A stretch of 64,000 nt of DNA from CAVPHV01 sp963704825 (GTDB lineage Bacteria > Actinomycetota > Acidimicrobiia > Spongiisociales > UBA5794). The notes beneath the pieces were generated by a model. The model did not search any database. It had not been told where the DNA came from and saw only the letters and a program-made list of their open reading frames with translations. The translations under genes were made by a program, and so were the position numbers. The stretch lies in contig CAVPHV010000014.1 in NCBI GenBank assembly GCA_963704825.1, positions 496,001-560,000 on the forward strand. The letters run 5' to 3'. Below, piece by piece: positions 26,857 to 35,711 of the stretch (position 1 is the first letter of the stretch; each line of letters begins with the position of its first letter).

Positions 26857-27698
26857 TCACCCGGTGACCCTACCGACGATTTCGTCGACCTGGTAGGGAT
26901 TGGTCCATGTGGTGGGTTCGACTCCGTCGACCGGCTGCCAGGCGCCTTGATCGACGCGGAAGCGCACCCGCCAGTTGTAGGACACGACGGGATCGACGAA
27001 TTCGCTGGTTTCGTAGGTGTGGGTGATGTCACCGTTTGGGTAGCCGACCAACTCTCGGTACAGATCTGGCGCGACTTCGGTTTCTGCGCCGTCGCCCCAT
27101 TCGATCGAGACGGTGGTCACGACGAACTCGACATCGACAACCCGCCCGGTGACGGGAGAGACGATGGTTTCGACGACCGGTTCAGGCGGCTGCGCCGCGA
27201 TGTAGGTGGGGAGTCCGGTGACTCCAATGGCGGGGTTGAACTCCGGGTCGGGTTCGACGAAGTCGAATGACTCCATCACTTCCCAGACGAGGTCGAGGAC
27301 GACTTCGATCTCCCTCGGCTCACCTTCACATCGCTCGAACCAAGACTCTGCGATGAAGGGTCCTCCCGGCAGCCCGTCCGGATTGAAGTAGAGCAGGTTG
27401 CGGGTCCCGTCGATTCCAAACGACTCCCACCCCGTATAGACCGAGCGTTCATACCAACACGTCCCGGTGCCGTCGTCACCAACGGCGGGGTAGAGCGGCC
27501 CCGGCACCTCGCCGCGATCCCGGTACACCACCGTGTCACCACCGGCAAGGCGACAGTGGAGTTGCTGACTGCCCGCCGATAGTTGCCACCGTCTCTCGTA
27601 CCAGCAATACGCGATCTCGTCAGCAGAGGCGAGACTGAGAGCGGAGTCGATCCACGAACAAGGACGCACACAGCCAGGAGAATCGTGGCTCGCCTCAT
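26857..27698 (-). CDS. Exported protein of unknown function, suspected frameshift in signal peptide
   Basis: The main frame (open from 27777) encodes a secreted-looking domain with paired Cys-Trp-Tyr-Glu-Arg units (AYCWYERRW, TCWYERSVY, SWFERCEGE) and a PKD-like end (SIEWGDGAETEV, ITHTYETSEFVDPVVSYNWR). It has no convincing start. In another frame, ATG 27698 encodes MRRATILLAVCVLV, an ideal signal peptide; joining it to SALSLASA of the main frame gives a perfect signal with an ASA cleavage site. So one indel near 27640-27660 has probably occurred, either in the genome or in the sequence. The PKD-like sandwich suggests surface protein contact. It is in an operon with the gene at 26439. Confidence 0.6.
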
Positions 27699-27798
27699 GG
27701 GCGCCACTCTCGGTCTTGGAGGTCGCACTGCGGCAGCCACGAACTCTCCGGAGTCCCGCCTCCGAAGCGCTCGGCAAGCCGCCATCCGTAGCTGGGCT

Positions 27799-28359
27799 TC
27801 AGGCACTGGCCATAGCGACGATGATCAAGTCTTCGACTTCGCCGCTCTCGTTCAGGAAGGCGGTTGGGTCTTCGGTTACTGCAACGACGAGGCAATCTGC
27901 TCGATCGAGCTTGACGTCGAGCAGCTCGACCTTGATAGTTCCTGGGTGTGGCGCCTCGCTCGTAGAAGATCATCCGGGCTCGGCTGCCGCTCGGCAGAAG
28001 GCTTCATACAGGTGCTTGCGTCCCGACGAGCTCGGCGAGTTCCTCGACGTCGCTGTCGTAGACGGCTACTGATACATCCGAAACTCAAGGTCCGTCACCA
28101 ACGCCAGCACTTCGGCTTCTCGCTCCTCCAACGACAGGGTCGTGGTCGTCGTGGGCGCTTCCGTGATGGTTGTGGTGGTGGTCGGCGGCGCGGTCGTTGT
28201 GGTTGCAGGGGTGGTCGTCGATGGAGGGGCCGCGGTGGTAGTGGTAGCGAGGCCCATGGCGGTGGTGGTCGGGGTGCTGTCGCCGGCGGCGGTGAGCGCG
28301 ACGACGAGCGCAATGAGAAGGGCCGCAGCGACACCCGCGCCGAGCCAGATCCGGTTCAC
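27799..28359 (-). pseudogene. Membrane-anchored Thr-rich protein with several frame breaks
   Basis: GTG 28359 (GGGGAAGG upstream) starts a 97-residue open stretch: membrane anchor VNRIWLGAGVAAALLIALVV, Thr/Pro/Ala-rich linker, then SLEEREAEVLALVTDLEFR, stopping at 28066. Protein-like sequence continues in alternating frames: VSVAVYDSDVEELAELVGT (28077-28020), KHLYEAFCRAAAEPG (28017-27973), then TIKVELLDVKLDRADCLVVA and TEDPTAFLNESGEVEDLIIV to a natural stop at 27801-27799. At least two frame changes are needed, possibly four in compensating pairs. It therefore looks like one gene of about 185 codons that is broken or mis-sequenced. Function unknown. Confidence 0.55.
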
Positions 28360-28517
28360 TCCGCCTTCCCCCTGATCGTGGTGGATGCCCGGCTGGATGG
28401 TACGCCCCCGGTGGCACAAATGCCCAACCACGTTGGGTTGTCGTTGGGCCTGGTTGCGAGGTGGCGCGGCGAGGATCCCCCTCGGTTCGTGCTCCTGATC
28501 GACATCGAACGGCCCCC

Positions 28518-28546
28518 TTGTTCCTCGCCGCCTGACACAGTATAAC
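28518..28546 (+). promoter_or_regulatory. Sigma-70-type promoter for the gene at 28590
   Basis: TTGTTC (28518-28523) and TATAAC (28541-28546) with a 17-bp spacer, close to consensus. The -10 ends 43 bp before the start at 28590. The AT-rich stretch just after it stands out in this GC-rich region. Confidence 0.6.
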
Positions 28547-28589
28547 AGTGTTTAACGATATATGGTAGCCCAGAAGAGAGGGTTCGGGG

Positions 28590-30368
28590 TTGTTGGTTCG
28601 CTGGGACACGGAGGCGATGCGGTCGCTGGCCGACGTGATGCGCAGTGTGGCGGCCGACCTCGACAGGGTTCCCGCGCTGGTGGCTCGAGACATGCAACGA
28701 GTTGGGCGGCCTCCCCTGTACCTCGGCGGCACGGCCCGGGCTGCCGGCTGGTCCGCGGCGGCTGCCGCCGACTTGCTTCGCCGCGCCGACGATCTCGATC
28801 AGGCGGAGATCACGCTGGAGTCACTCGGTCTCGCCTGCTCCAACCCAGCTCTGCCGGGCGCGGTCTGGGAGGCGGGGTTCGACTTCGACTGGACGCTCGA
28901 GGACCTCCTCCTCGATCAGCTGAACAGGATTCGCGCCGACAAGGAACGCGTTGCCGCCGACCTCGCGTATTGGTGGGCGTCGGAAGCCGAGGAAGCCGCC
29001 GAGGCGGTCGTTGCGCTCGAGCGGCGTCTCGCCGATCTGGCTATCGAGGAGCTACGTATCCAGCGCGGTCTGATCGCGCTCACCGGTGGCCGGGCGGCCG
29101 ACGATGCGGCAGCCGAACTCGACTCGATGATTGCCTATCTCACGTACGAATTGGCAGCAACCGCCCCCAGCGCCCACTTCGACCTCGTCGCGGTGATCGG
29201 GGCGACCGACGAGATTCGATCGCTGCTCGATGAGTCCTTCTTTGGAGATGTCTCCCGCTTGGAACTGCTCGAGATCGAGCGCATTCTCGGGTCGCTCGAC
29301 CCGCCCGAGTTCAATGCGGTGATCGAGCGGCTCAACGACGACGAGCTCTATCGCTGGTTCCACGAGCTCGACGGAGTCCGCGGCGGCAATCTCGACCTCG
29401 ACGAGGAGCGGCGCTTGTTCGGGACGATCGCGAGGCTGGGTGACGGCGACACCCTCTGGCGCCTTGCGAATGCCGAGTTCGGCGAACGGTTTGTCGAGAT
29501 CGCCGACGCGGTCACTCGGCTGGCTCCTCCGGAAGCGGCGATTCCATTCATCACCCGCTGCGCCGAGATGGCGACAGGGTCGGATGAGGCCGCGGCTGCG
29601 GCCCTGGTCGGGCTGGACCGTCTGACTCCGGCGGACCAGCAGGTGGCCCTGGTGGTCCTGGCCGATGCCGGTCTCCTCGGCCGGCTGCTCGAGGTGGTGG
29701 ACGGGTTGATGCGGCGCGTCGCCGGTGAGCGCGACGATCCGATCCCAATCGAGATGCTCGAGGGTCTGGTCGACGGGCTGTGGGCACCGATCAAGGCTCT
29801 CGGCGGGATGACCATCCAGGGCTTGTGGGACCACCACGCGTTCCGACGCAGCTGGTCTCGGCTTGGTCAGGCGTGGCAGTTCCTGTTCAACGACCCCCTG
29901 GGCTTCATCATGGCGGTGATCGGCCTCGATGACCTCGTCCACAATCCGGCATTCTGGATCGGTGGCATCATTCCGACCGTAGTGCTCAGCCTGGTCGGGG
30001 GAGGGGCAGCCGGGCGACTGGCAGTGGCCGGACGCCTCGGTCGGCGGGCGCAGTACATCATCACCCACATCGACGACTTCGTAGCCCGGGTCCGCCAGGT
30101 GGTGGCTCTGCGTTGGGCCGAAGAGGTCGGCGCCATCACCGATCCCCGTTTGGCCAAAGTCGCCCGGGAGATGGGAGTGAAGATCGACAGCCTGCTGTTC
30201 GAGCGTCGGCACCTCACGGTGGACGAGTTCGTAGGGCGATTCCGAGACGGTTCGATTCGACGCAAGATCCCGATCGAACTGCTCGCGCTGACGGTTGAGG
30301 AAGCGCTCAAACGGGCGCAGGCCAACCATCTCGACCACATCCGCGAGTTGCTGATCGGATCCGAATGA
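28590..30368 (+). CDS. Large helical/membrane protein with toxin-like layout, function unknown
   Basis: 592 residues; TTG start with GAGAGGG upstream (ATG 28617 is an alternative). Residues 1-190 are charged helices (RSLADVMRSVAADLDRVPAL) recalling the helical N-termini of type VII secretion substrates. A middle region of repetitive acidic helices and a hydrophobic glycine-rich stretch (about 433-490; NPAFWIGGIIPTVVLSLVGG) follow. The C-terminus has RDGSIRRKIPIELLALTVEEAL (about 551-572). That motif resembles the G-x-I-R-R-x-F-P-x-E-x-L-x-x-T-x-x-E segment found in some polymorphic toxin tips. The resemblance is by eye and weak. No immunity-type gene lies directly downstream; the helicase gene converges 6 bp away. 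Confidence 0.7.
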   Translation: MLVRWDTEAMRSLADVMRSVAADLDRVPALVARDMQRVGRPPLYLGGTARAAGWSAAAAADLLRRADDLDQAEITLESLGLACSNPALPGAVWEAGFDFDWTLEDLLLDQLNRIRADKERVAADLAYWWASEAEEAAEAVVALERRLADLAIEELRIQRGLIALTGGRAADDAAAELDSMIAYLTYELAATAPSAHFDLVAVIGATDEIRSLLDESFFGDVSRLELLEIERILGSLDPPEFNAVIERLNDDELYRWFHELDGVRGGNLDLDEERRLFGTIARLGDGDTLWRLANAEFGERFVEIADAVTRLAPPEAAIPFITRCAEMATGSDEAAAAALVGLDRLTPADQQVALVVLADAGLLGRLLEVVDGLMRRVAGERDDPIPIEMLEGLVDGLWAPIKALGGMTIQGLWDHHAFRRSWSRLGQAWQFLFNDPLGFIMAVIGLDDLVHNPAFWIGGIIPTVVLSLVGGGAAGRLAVAGRLGRRAQYIITHIDDFVARVRQVVALRWAEEVGAITDPRLAKVAREMGVKIDSLLFERRHLTVDEFVGRFRDGSIRRKIPIELLALTVEEALKRAQANHLDHIRELLIGSE

Positions 30369-30374
30369 GGGACC

Positions 30375-33134
30375 TCACTCCTGGTGCGCGGCCACGATCT
30401 CGAGGATGTCGTCGCCATAGTCCTCGAGCTTGCGGGCGCCGATGCCGGAGATGCTGATCAGACCCCGTTCCGTCTCCGGGCGAGCTGCGGCGATCTCCTC
30501 GATGGTGCGGTCGTGGAGGACGACATAGGCGGGCACCCCGAGGCGTTTTGAGGCGTCGAGCCTCCACGCCTTCAGGGCCTCGACGAGGGCGGGCGACGAC
30601 GGGCCTGCGTTTGCCGCAATGGTGACATCGGCGACCGGAACTTCGAGTTCGGCTCCGGTATCGAGCACCACCGTGACCAGACCTCGCCCTACGCTCGAAA
30701 CGGTCCCGGCGAACCCGCCCACCAATGTCACGTGGTCGCCGACAAGGGGGGCGGGCTTGAGCCGCGGTGGCTTGCTCCAGCGTTTGGGTGGCGGTGGCGG
30801 CGCCGGTTCGTGCGAGGCCGAGCCATCGAGTTCGGCAAGGAACGGCGAGGGGCGAGCGGCGTCGGCCAGCACTACTGCCTGCTCTCGGGCCCTGGTGAGC
30901 GCAACGTGGAAGACTCGGCGCTCCTCCTCGAGGTCGGTCGCCAGGTCGTGAGGCATTGCACCACGATCGGCTCCGAACACGATGACGTGGTCCCACTCCA
31001 TCCCCTTGACCCGGTGCACCGACGACAGAGTCACGCCGTCTGGTGTCGATGGTCGATCCGTCGCAGTGCGCAGCCAAGCAACGAAGTCGTCGAGGGTGGG
31101 GTGGATTGCAGCGGCCCGTTGCACCGCGACAAGATCGTCGAGATGGCTGGAGCGGGAGGCATTGCCGCGCCCCGAGTCGAGGGTCCTGGCTGAGGAGCCG
31201 AGCCCAATCCGGTCGATCAGCGCCGCCAGCAGTTTCGGAGCCTCGCCGGCTGAGGCAGCCTCGGCTGCCGCGGTGATATCGTCGACGAAGTCGTCCCAGC
31301 GAGCGGCTTGTTTGCCGTCGAGCTGCATGCCGAGCCCGATGAGCTCCTCCAACGAGGTGGTGCGCCGCCGGATCAGTTCGCGCGAGAGTCGGGTCAGGCC
31401 ACGCGACGGGCGCCGAATCGCCTCGAGTGCGTCGTTGCGTTCGATCCGTTCCGGGCGCTGGGCGATGCGCAGCCAGGCGAACAGGGCGCGCAGGGTTGTG
31501 CGTCGCAGGGATTGTGCGTTCAAAAGGTCGTTGCTCGGTACTTGGGCGTCGCTCAGCGCAGCTTTCACGGGAATCAGCGAGGCGTTCACGCGGGCCAGGA
31601 CGGCAATAGAGCCCGCTTCAGCTCCGGCGGCGATCCACTGCCCGATCTGGTCGCGGCATGCCGCTGCCATCTCCGGCCCCGCGACTTGCTGCACATTGAG
31701 AGCTCCGGGGTCGTCGTCGGCAGCCGCGGCGCGGATGGTCTTGTCGATGCGTCGGCGGTTGTACGAGAGGAGATGGCCGGCGGCGGCGACGACCCGCTGC
31801 GGGCATCGGTAGTTGACCTCGAGTGCGTGGTGGCCGGCACCCGGGAAGTAGACGTCGAAGTCGATGAGGAACCCGGGGTCGGCCCCGGCGTAGCCGTAGA
31901 TCACCTGATCGTCGTCGCCGACACCGAAGACCTGGAGTTGTGGTGAGGCGACCAGTCGCAGCAGCAGCAGGTACGCCGGGGTGAGGTCTTGGAACTCGTC
32001 GACGAGGAGGTGACGGCATCGATGCTGCCAGCGGCGCCGCAGGTCGGGGTCGGTGAGCAGCACCTCGATAGCCCCGTACACCTGCTCCCCATGATCGACG
32101 GATCTGCTGTCGTAGAGGCGAGCGCGGTAGGGCTCGAAGACCGAAGCGAAGCCGGGCACGTCGTCGCGGCCGCCCTCCACCCTCTCGGGATCCATCAAGC
32201 CCGACCGCACCTGTTCGAGTGCTTCGAGGTAGGGACCCATCGGGTCGGCGTTGGCTCGGCGCGGGACGGAGATGAGGCCACCGAGCAGATTCCGTACCGC
32301 CATCTCGTCGATCAGGTCGAGTCCGGGGCGAGCCTCGCCCAAGATCGCCCACCCCAACGAGTGGATGGTGCGCACCATGGACCGCTCGGCGTCGAGGCGC
32401 TCGCGGAGCTCGGCGGCGGCTCGGGCGTTGTAGGCGACCGCAGTCAGGAACTGGGATTCGACCCCGCGGTCGTCCTTCAGGTGGCGGAGCCGGGCGGCCA
32501 GCGTTCGGGTCTTCCCTGAGCCGGCGGGAGCGATGATCCGAGCTGCCCCTGTTGGATGGGCAACGGCTTCGGCCTGATCTGGTGCCAGGCCGTCGTCGCC
32601 GGGATCGACCGACGGACCGACGAGCGTGGTGGCCCCGGCGTCGATCGTTTCGCCGTGGACGACGGGCAGGTCGAGCGACGGCAGGGGCTGACGAGGCCCA
32701 CCGTCGATCCAAACGGCTTCGCCATCCGAGAGCTGCGCATCGCCCGGGCCATCAGCGGTGGCGCCGAGCCGGGCAGCCTTCACGGTCCACCACCACTTGG
32801 GTTCGCCGTTGCGGGCGTCATAGTTGTTGGAGAAACAGAGGAAACGAAGCCGCTCCAGCGGGAAGAGGAAGCCGGCACTCAGCTGCCAGGCAGGGTCTTC
32901 GTACGACTCGATGCCAGCCAGCGCGTCGTCGGCGGCGTCCCACTCCACCACCACAGGTGTGCGGTTGACCCAGTTCCGGTGCAGACCCTGGACGAGGGCG
33001 TCGAGCCGTTCAATATCATTGAGAGTGCCGCCATTGATCCGCACCACCGGCGCGTCACTCCAGGCAGCGGGTACGGCATCGCCGGCACGCACCACCACCC
33101 CGCGCCCCAGCTCAACAGGTCCCGGCCACGTCAT
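30375..33134 (-). CDS. UvrD/Rep-type superfamily 1 DNA helicase with HRDC domain
   Basis: 919 residues from ATG 33134; a TTG 24 bp upstream is possible. A non-helicase N-terminal domain of about 170 residues precedes the helicase motifs: Walker A APAGSGKTRTL (about 202-212), Ia TAVYNARA-like TAVAYNARAA, Walker B LLVDEFQDLTP, motif III GDDDQVIYGYAGAD, and motif V/VI SSVHRVKGMEWDHVIV and VALTRARE. The C-terminus is an HRDC domain (last 75 residues; RLGVPAYVVLHDRTIEEIA, ISGIGARKLEDYG), which binds DNA. It unwinds DNA 3'-5' in repair or recombination. The N-terminal domain, with paired Trp and Cys-Phe-Ser motifs, is not one I recognise. Confidence 0.92.
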   Translation of the reverse strand: MTWPGPVELGRGVVVRAGDAVPAAWSDAPVVRINGGTLNDIERLDALVQGLHRNWVNRTPVVVEWDAADDALAGIESYEDPAWQLSAGFLFPLERLRFLCFSNNYDARNGEPKWWWTVKAARLGATADGPGDAQLSDGEAVWIDGGPRQPLPSLDLPVVHGETIDAGATTLVGPSVDPGDDGLAPDQAEAVAHPTGAARIIAPAGSGKTRTLAARLRHLKDDRGVESQFLTAVAYNARAAAELRERLDAERSMVRTIHSLGWAILGEARPGLDLIDEMAVRNLLGGLISVPRRANADPMGPYLEALEQVRSGLMDPERVEGGRDDVPGFASVFEPYRARLYDSRSVDHGEQVYGAIEVLLTDPDLRRRWQHRCRHLLVDEFQDLTPAYLLLLRLVASPQLQVFGVGDDDQVIYGYAGADPGFLIDFDVYFPGAGHHALEVNYRCPQRVVAAAGHLLSYNRRRIDKTIRAAAADDDPGALNVQQVAGPEMAAACRDQIGQWIAAGAEAGSIAVLARVNASLIPVKAALSDAQVPSNDLLNAQSLRRTTLRALFAWLRIAQRPERIERNDALEAIRRPSRGLTRLSRELIRRRTTSLEELIGLGMQLDGKQAARWDDFVDDITAAAEAASAGEAPKLLAALIDRIGLGSSARTLDSGRGNASRSSHLDDLVAVQRAAAIHPTLDDFVAWLRTATDRPSTPDGVTLSSVHRVKGMEWDHVIVFGADRGAMPHDLATDLEEERRVFHVALTRAREQAVVLADAARPSPFLAELDGSASHEPAPPPPPKRWSKPPRLKPAPLVGDHVTLVGGFAGTVSSVGRGLVTVVLDTGAELEVPVADVTIAANAGPSSPALVEALKAWRLDASKRLGVPAYVVLHDRTIEEIAAARPETERGLISISGIGARKLEDYGDDILEIVAAHQE

Positions 33135-33314
33135 TGTTCGCAGGTTAGGTGGAGGCAAGGACAGATTATGGTTGGGCCGGGAGCATCAATCGCAGTGCGC
33201 CGCCAACGCGGCGTCGTTGCCTGAGTAGGGGCCAGCCCGTAGTACCAGGGCCGGTCCCAGCGGTAACGGTCACGTAGGCGTCATGCGCATCACTTGGGTT
33301 AGGGGAACCAGACC

Positions 33315-33923
33315 ATGAAGAAACCCTTCGCTGTATTCGGAATATGGACCGTGCTGTTCGTCCTGGTCGCCGGCACCGCTGTGGCGGTCGAGGGCGACAT
33401 GGGCGAAGATGATTCCCCCGAGGTGGTTCGACCGGTCGTCACGCCCGTGTGGGACGACGAGAACGCCGTGGTGATCGTCACCATCGGCGATGGTGAGACC
33501 GATGCCTGCGAGGGCGTGAGCTACGAGCGGGACGAGACAACCGGGGAGCTCACGATCTTTGTCGATGGATCCCCCCTTGGCGAAGGCGTCGAATTGCCGG
33601 CCGGCTGCATCGTCCAAGACGGAACCGGCCCCAACGGCCAGCAGAATCACGGCAGCATGGTTTCGGCAGTTGCCAGGAATCTCTCTCCGCACGACCTCGA
33701 CGTCCCCAAGGGCTGGATCATGCGGGAAGTCGCCAAGGTCAAGCTACCCAAGGTCAAGGCTCCAAAGGTGAAGGCTCCAAAGGTGAAGCCGCCGAAGACT
33801 GATGACCCGGATGACGACGACGAGTTCGACGATGACGGCCACGAACCGACGAAGCCGAAGCATGACAAGGCTCCAAAGGTCAAGAAGGACAAGAAGCCGA
33901 AGAAGGTCAAGAAGGACAAGTAA
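33315..33923 (+). CDS. Exported protein with Lys/Pro/Val-rich repetitive tail
   Basis: 202 residues. Signal peptide (1-26, ending GTAVAVEG) after an AGGGGAA ribosome site; an acidic middle domain with two cysteines (TDACEGVSYERDETTGE, LPAGCIVQDGTG), which may form a disulfide; and a tail (about 130-202) of repeated PKVKAPK / KPKKVKKDK units broken by an acidic DDPDDDDEFDDD patch. The basic tail resembles histone-like or cell-surface polyanion-binding tails. Function unknown. It is transcribed alone and converges with the protease gene, with a hairpin terminator in between. Confidence 0.75.
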   Translation: MKKPFAVFGIWTVLFVLVAGTAVAVEGDMGEDDSPEVVRPVVTPVWDDENAVVIVTIGDGETDACEGVSYERDETTGELTIFVDGSPLGEGVELPAGCIVQDGTGPNGQQNHGSMVSAVARNLSPHDLDVPKGWIMREVAKVKLPKVKAPKVKAPKVKPPKTDDPDDDDEFDDDGHEPTKPKHDKAPKVKKDKKPKKVKKDK

Positions 33924-33982
33924 GCCCACAAGAGACCAACGGGTTCCCATCCGGGACGGCCCGCCCTCTCCGCAAGACCTGA

Positions 33983-34014
33983 TGGGTCCTCGCGATCCCC
34001 CCTGCGAGGACCCA
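33983..34014. terminator. Bidirectional hairpin terminator
   Basis: Perfect 11-bp inverted repeat TGGGTCCTCGC (33983-33993) and GCGAGGACCCA (34004-34014) with a 10-nt loop, between converging genes ending at 33923 and 34080. There is no strong T-tract, so efficiency is uncertain. Confidence 0.5.
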
Positions 34015-34079
34015 CAGGTGCGTCTGGGGTGAAAACGGGCAGGATCCCGACGGCTCCCCGAGCGTGGAAGACCGTGGAC

Positions 34080-35702
34080 CTACGTCGTGCGCGCCATCGC
34101 CCTACGAACCGCCCCGATCCAAATGCCCTCGTTGGCGGGATAGGTTCCGTCCTGGCCCTTGAGTCGAGGCATATCGCTTCGCCCGGCGTGATGGATCCCA
34201 ATCACGTCCCAATCCCGGTTGAATACCGGGCTACCCGAACTGCCGGGTTCGGTCGGGGCCCGATAGTGCAGCACCCGGTCGTCATAGTCGAGCAGCACGT
34301 TGTCGTCGATCGAATACGACAACTCGCGACCCTGCGGATGGCCGATGACGTAGACCCGCTGTTTCCCGTCGAGGCGGGGGCGTGCCTTGGTGACATCACA
34401 AGGCTCGAGTGATGCGACCGGTTCGGCCAGCGCGATGACGGTGGTGTCGAGTTGTCGGGGCGGTGAGGACCACAGAACCCGATGGGGGTGGAACGTGGGT
34501 GCACCGCCCCCGTCGGCGGCGAGGACTTGGAAGGTGATCACGGCCTGGTCGGGAGTCAGCGTGTCGTCGGCGCTGGGGTCATCGGCGATGACGTGGCTGT
34601 TGGTGACCAGGACGGCGGTTGTGTCGTCGTTGCCGATCAGGTCGCCCCGCTCGACCAGAAAGCCGGTGCCGACGGGGCGGCCGCTCGAATGGGCGATGTG
34701 GGCCACGGCCCGGCTGCGTCTCATACCCCTCTGGTACCACGAGTGGGTCACCAGTCCGGTGCCGCCGAGGACTTTCTCGAACGCCGAGTCGGGCATGGCG
34801 CTGTCAGCGGCGACATCGGCGGGGGCCAATTCGAGCCGGACGCCCTCCGAGCGTTGCAGCATCTGGGCCCGCAGCATTGGAAGGATGCGCCTTCCCGGTT
34901 CCGAAGCACTGTCGAGTTGCCACACCTCGGTGAACTGGCGCAGGGTGCTGGCCAGTTCGAAGGCGTCGGCCTGAGGGTCGGCGGTGTAGCGCTGCGTCCA
35001 CAGGACCGCCCCGTCGTGACGCCCGAGGACCAGACACGCTTCAGCGGCGAGGGCGGCGTCCCACGGGTCGGCAGGGCGGTACGGGTCCTCGAGGTGCGCC
35101 TCGGCGGCGGCGAGCACCTCCGTTGCCACTATGGCCGGATCAGGGAATCCTCCGATCCGGATGCCTTCGCGCTCGGCTCGCATCACGAGGGCCGCCGCGT
35201 TGATTCCGTGCCAGGCACACCCTGCGGGATCGTTCTCGTAGGCGCCGGCATAGGGGGTGATCGCGTCGACGAATTGTGTGGTGCGGTGGGGCCCACTGGT
35301 CTCCCCGAAGGTCACCAGCATCTGCTTGGCGGCGCGCCCGAGCAACCCTTGGGCTTCGAGGAGTTCCTGGGGATTCGCCGCGCTGCGCAGCACCTCGTTG
35401 AGGAGCGGCTCGGCGGCCGATGGCATCCCGAGCTCGATCAAGGCCTGGGCGTACTCGCAGCGCACGAAGGGGGCTTGCTGGCCTGATTGCAGGAGTCCTT
35501 CGGCGACGACCGCCATCGTGCGGAAGAACCGTTTGCGGCGTAGCTGGCGCAGCACGCGCATGGCGTCACGGGCTGGGTACGCCTGATCCGTTGACCGCAG
35601 GTGGTCGAGCAACTCGTCGCACAGCCTTGCCGCCTCGGGCCCGTTGTAGCTTTCTACGGCGGCGGCGAGGTCGTGGTTGAAGGCGGTTGGGTCCCAGGTC
35701 AC
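34080..35702 (-). CDS. Trypsin-like serine protease with N-terminal helical-repeat domain
   Basis: 540 residues, no signal or membrane segment, so cytosolic. Residues 1-290 form TPR-like helical pairs (ALIELGMPSAAEPLLNEVLR, LEAAEACLVLGRHDGA-like) resembling TRAFs-binding/DUF4071-type repeats. Residues 330-540 are a complete trypsin-like domain with His370 (TNSHV), Asp419 (RQLDTTVIAL) and Ser489 (EPGSSGSPVF). Such protease-plus-repeat proteins are known effectors in bacterial conflict systems. GTG start, with TGAGGCG ribosome site, 9 bp after the hydrolase stop, so they share an operon. Proposed role: intracellular protease triggered by neighbouring sensor components (inference). Confidence 0.88.
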   Translation of the reverse strand: MTWDPTAFNHDLAAAVESYNGPEAARLCDELLDHLRSTDQAYPARDAMRVLRQLRRKRFFRTMAVVAEGLLQSGQQAPFVRCEYAQALIELGMPSAAEPLLNEVLRSAANPQELLEAQGLLGRAAKQMLVTFGETSGPHRTTQFVDAITPYAGAYENDPAGCAWHGINAAALVMRAEREGIRIGGFPDPAIVATEVLAAAEAHLEDPYRPADPWDAALAAEACLVLGRHDGAVLWTQRYTADPQADAFELASTLRQFTEVWQLDSASEPGRRILPMLRAQMLQRSEGVRLELAPADVAADSAMPDSAFEKVLGGTGLVTHSWYQRGMRRSRAVAHIAHSSGRPVGTGFLVERGDLIGNDDTTAVLVTNSHVIADDPSADDTLTPDQAVITFQVLAADGGGAPTFHPHRVLWSSPPRQLDTTVIALAEPVASLEPCDVTKARPRLDGKQRVYVIGHPQGRELSYSIDDNVLLDYDDRVLHYRAPTEPGSSGSPVFNRDWDVIGIHHAGRSDMPRLKGQDGTYPANEGIWIGAVRRAMARTT

Positions 35703-35711
35703 TGCCGCGCC

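Noticed and set aside
28142..28330. Low-complexity GTGGT-rich stretch as a possible satellite or recombination site
   Set aside because: It is the Thr/Pro-rich linker of the membrane-anchored protein on the minus strand, with ordinary codons.
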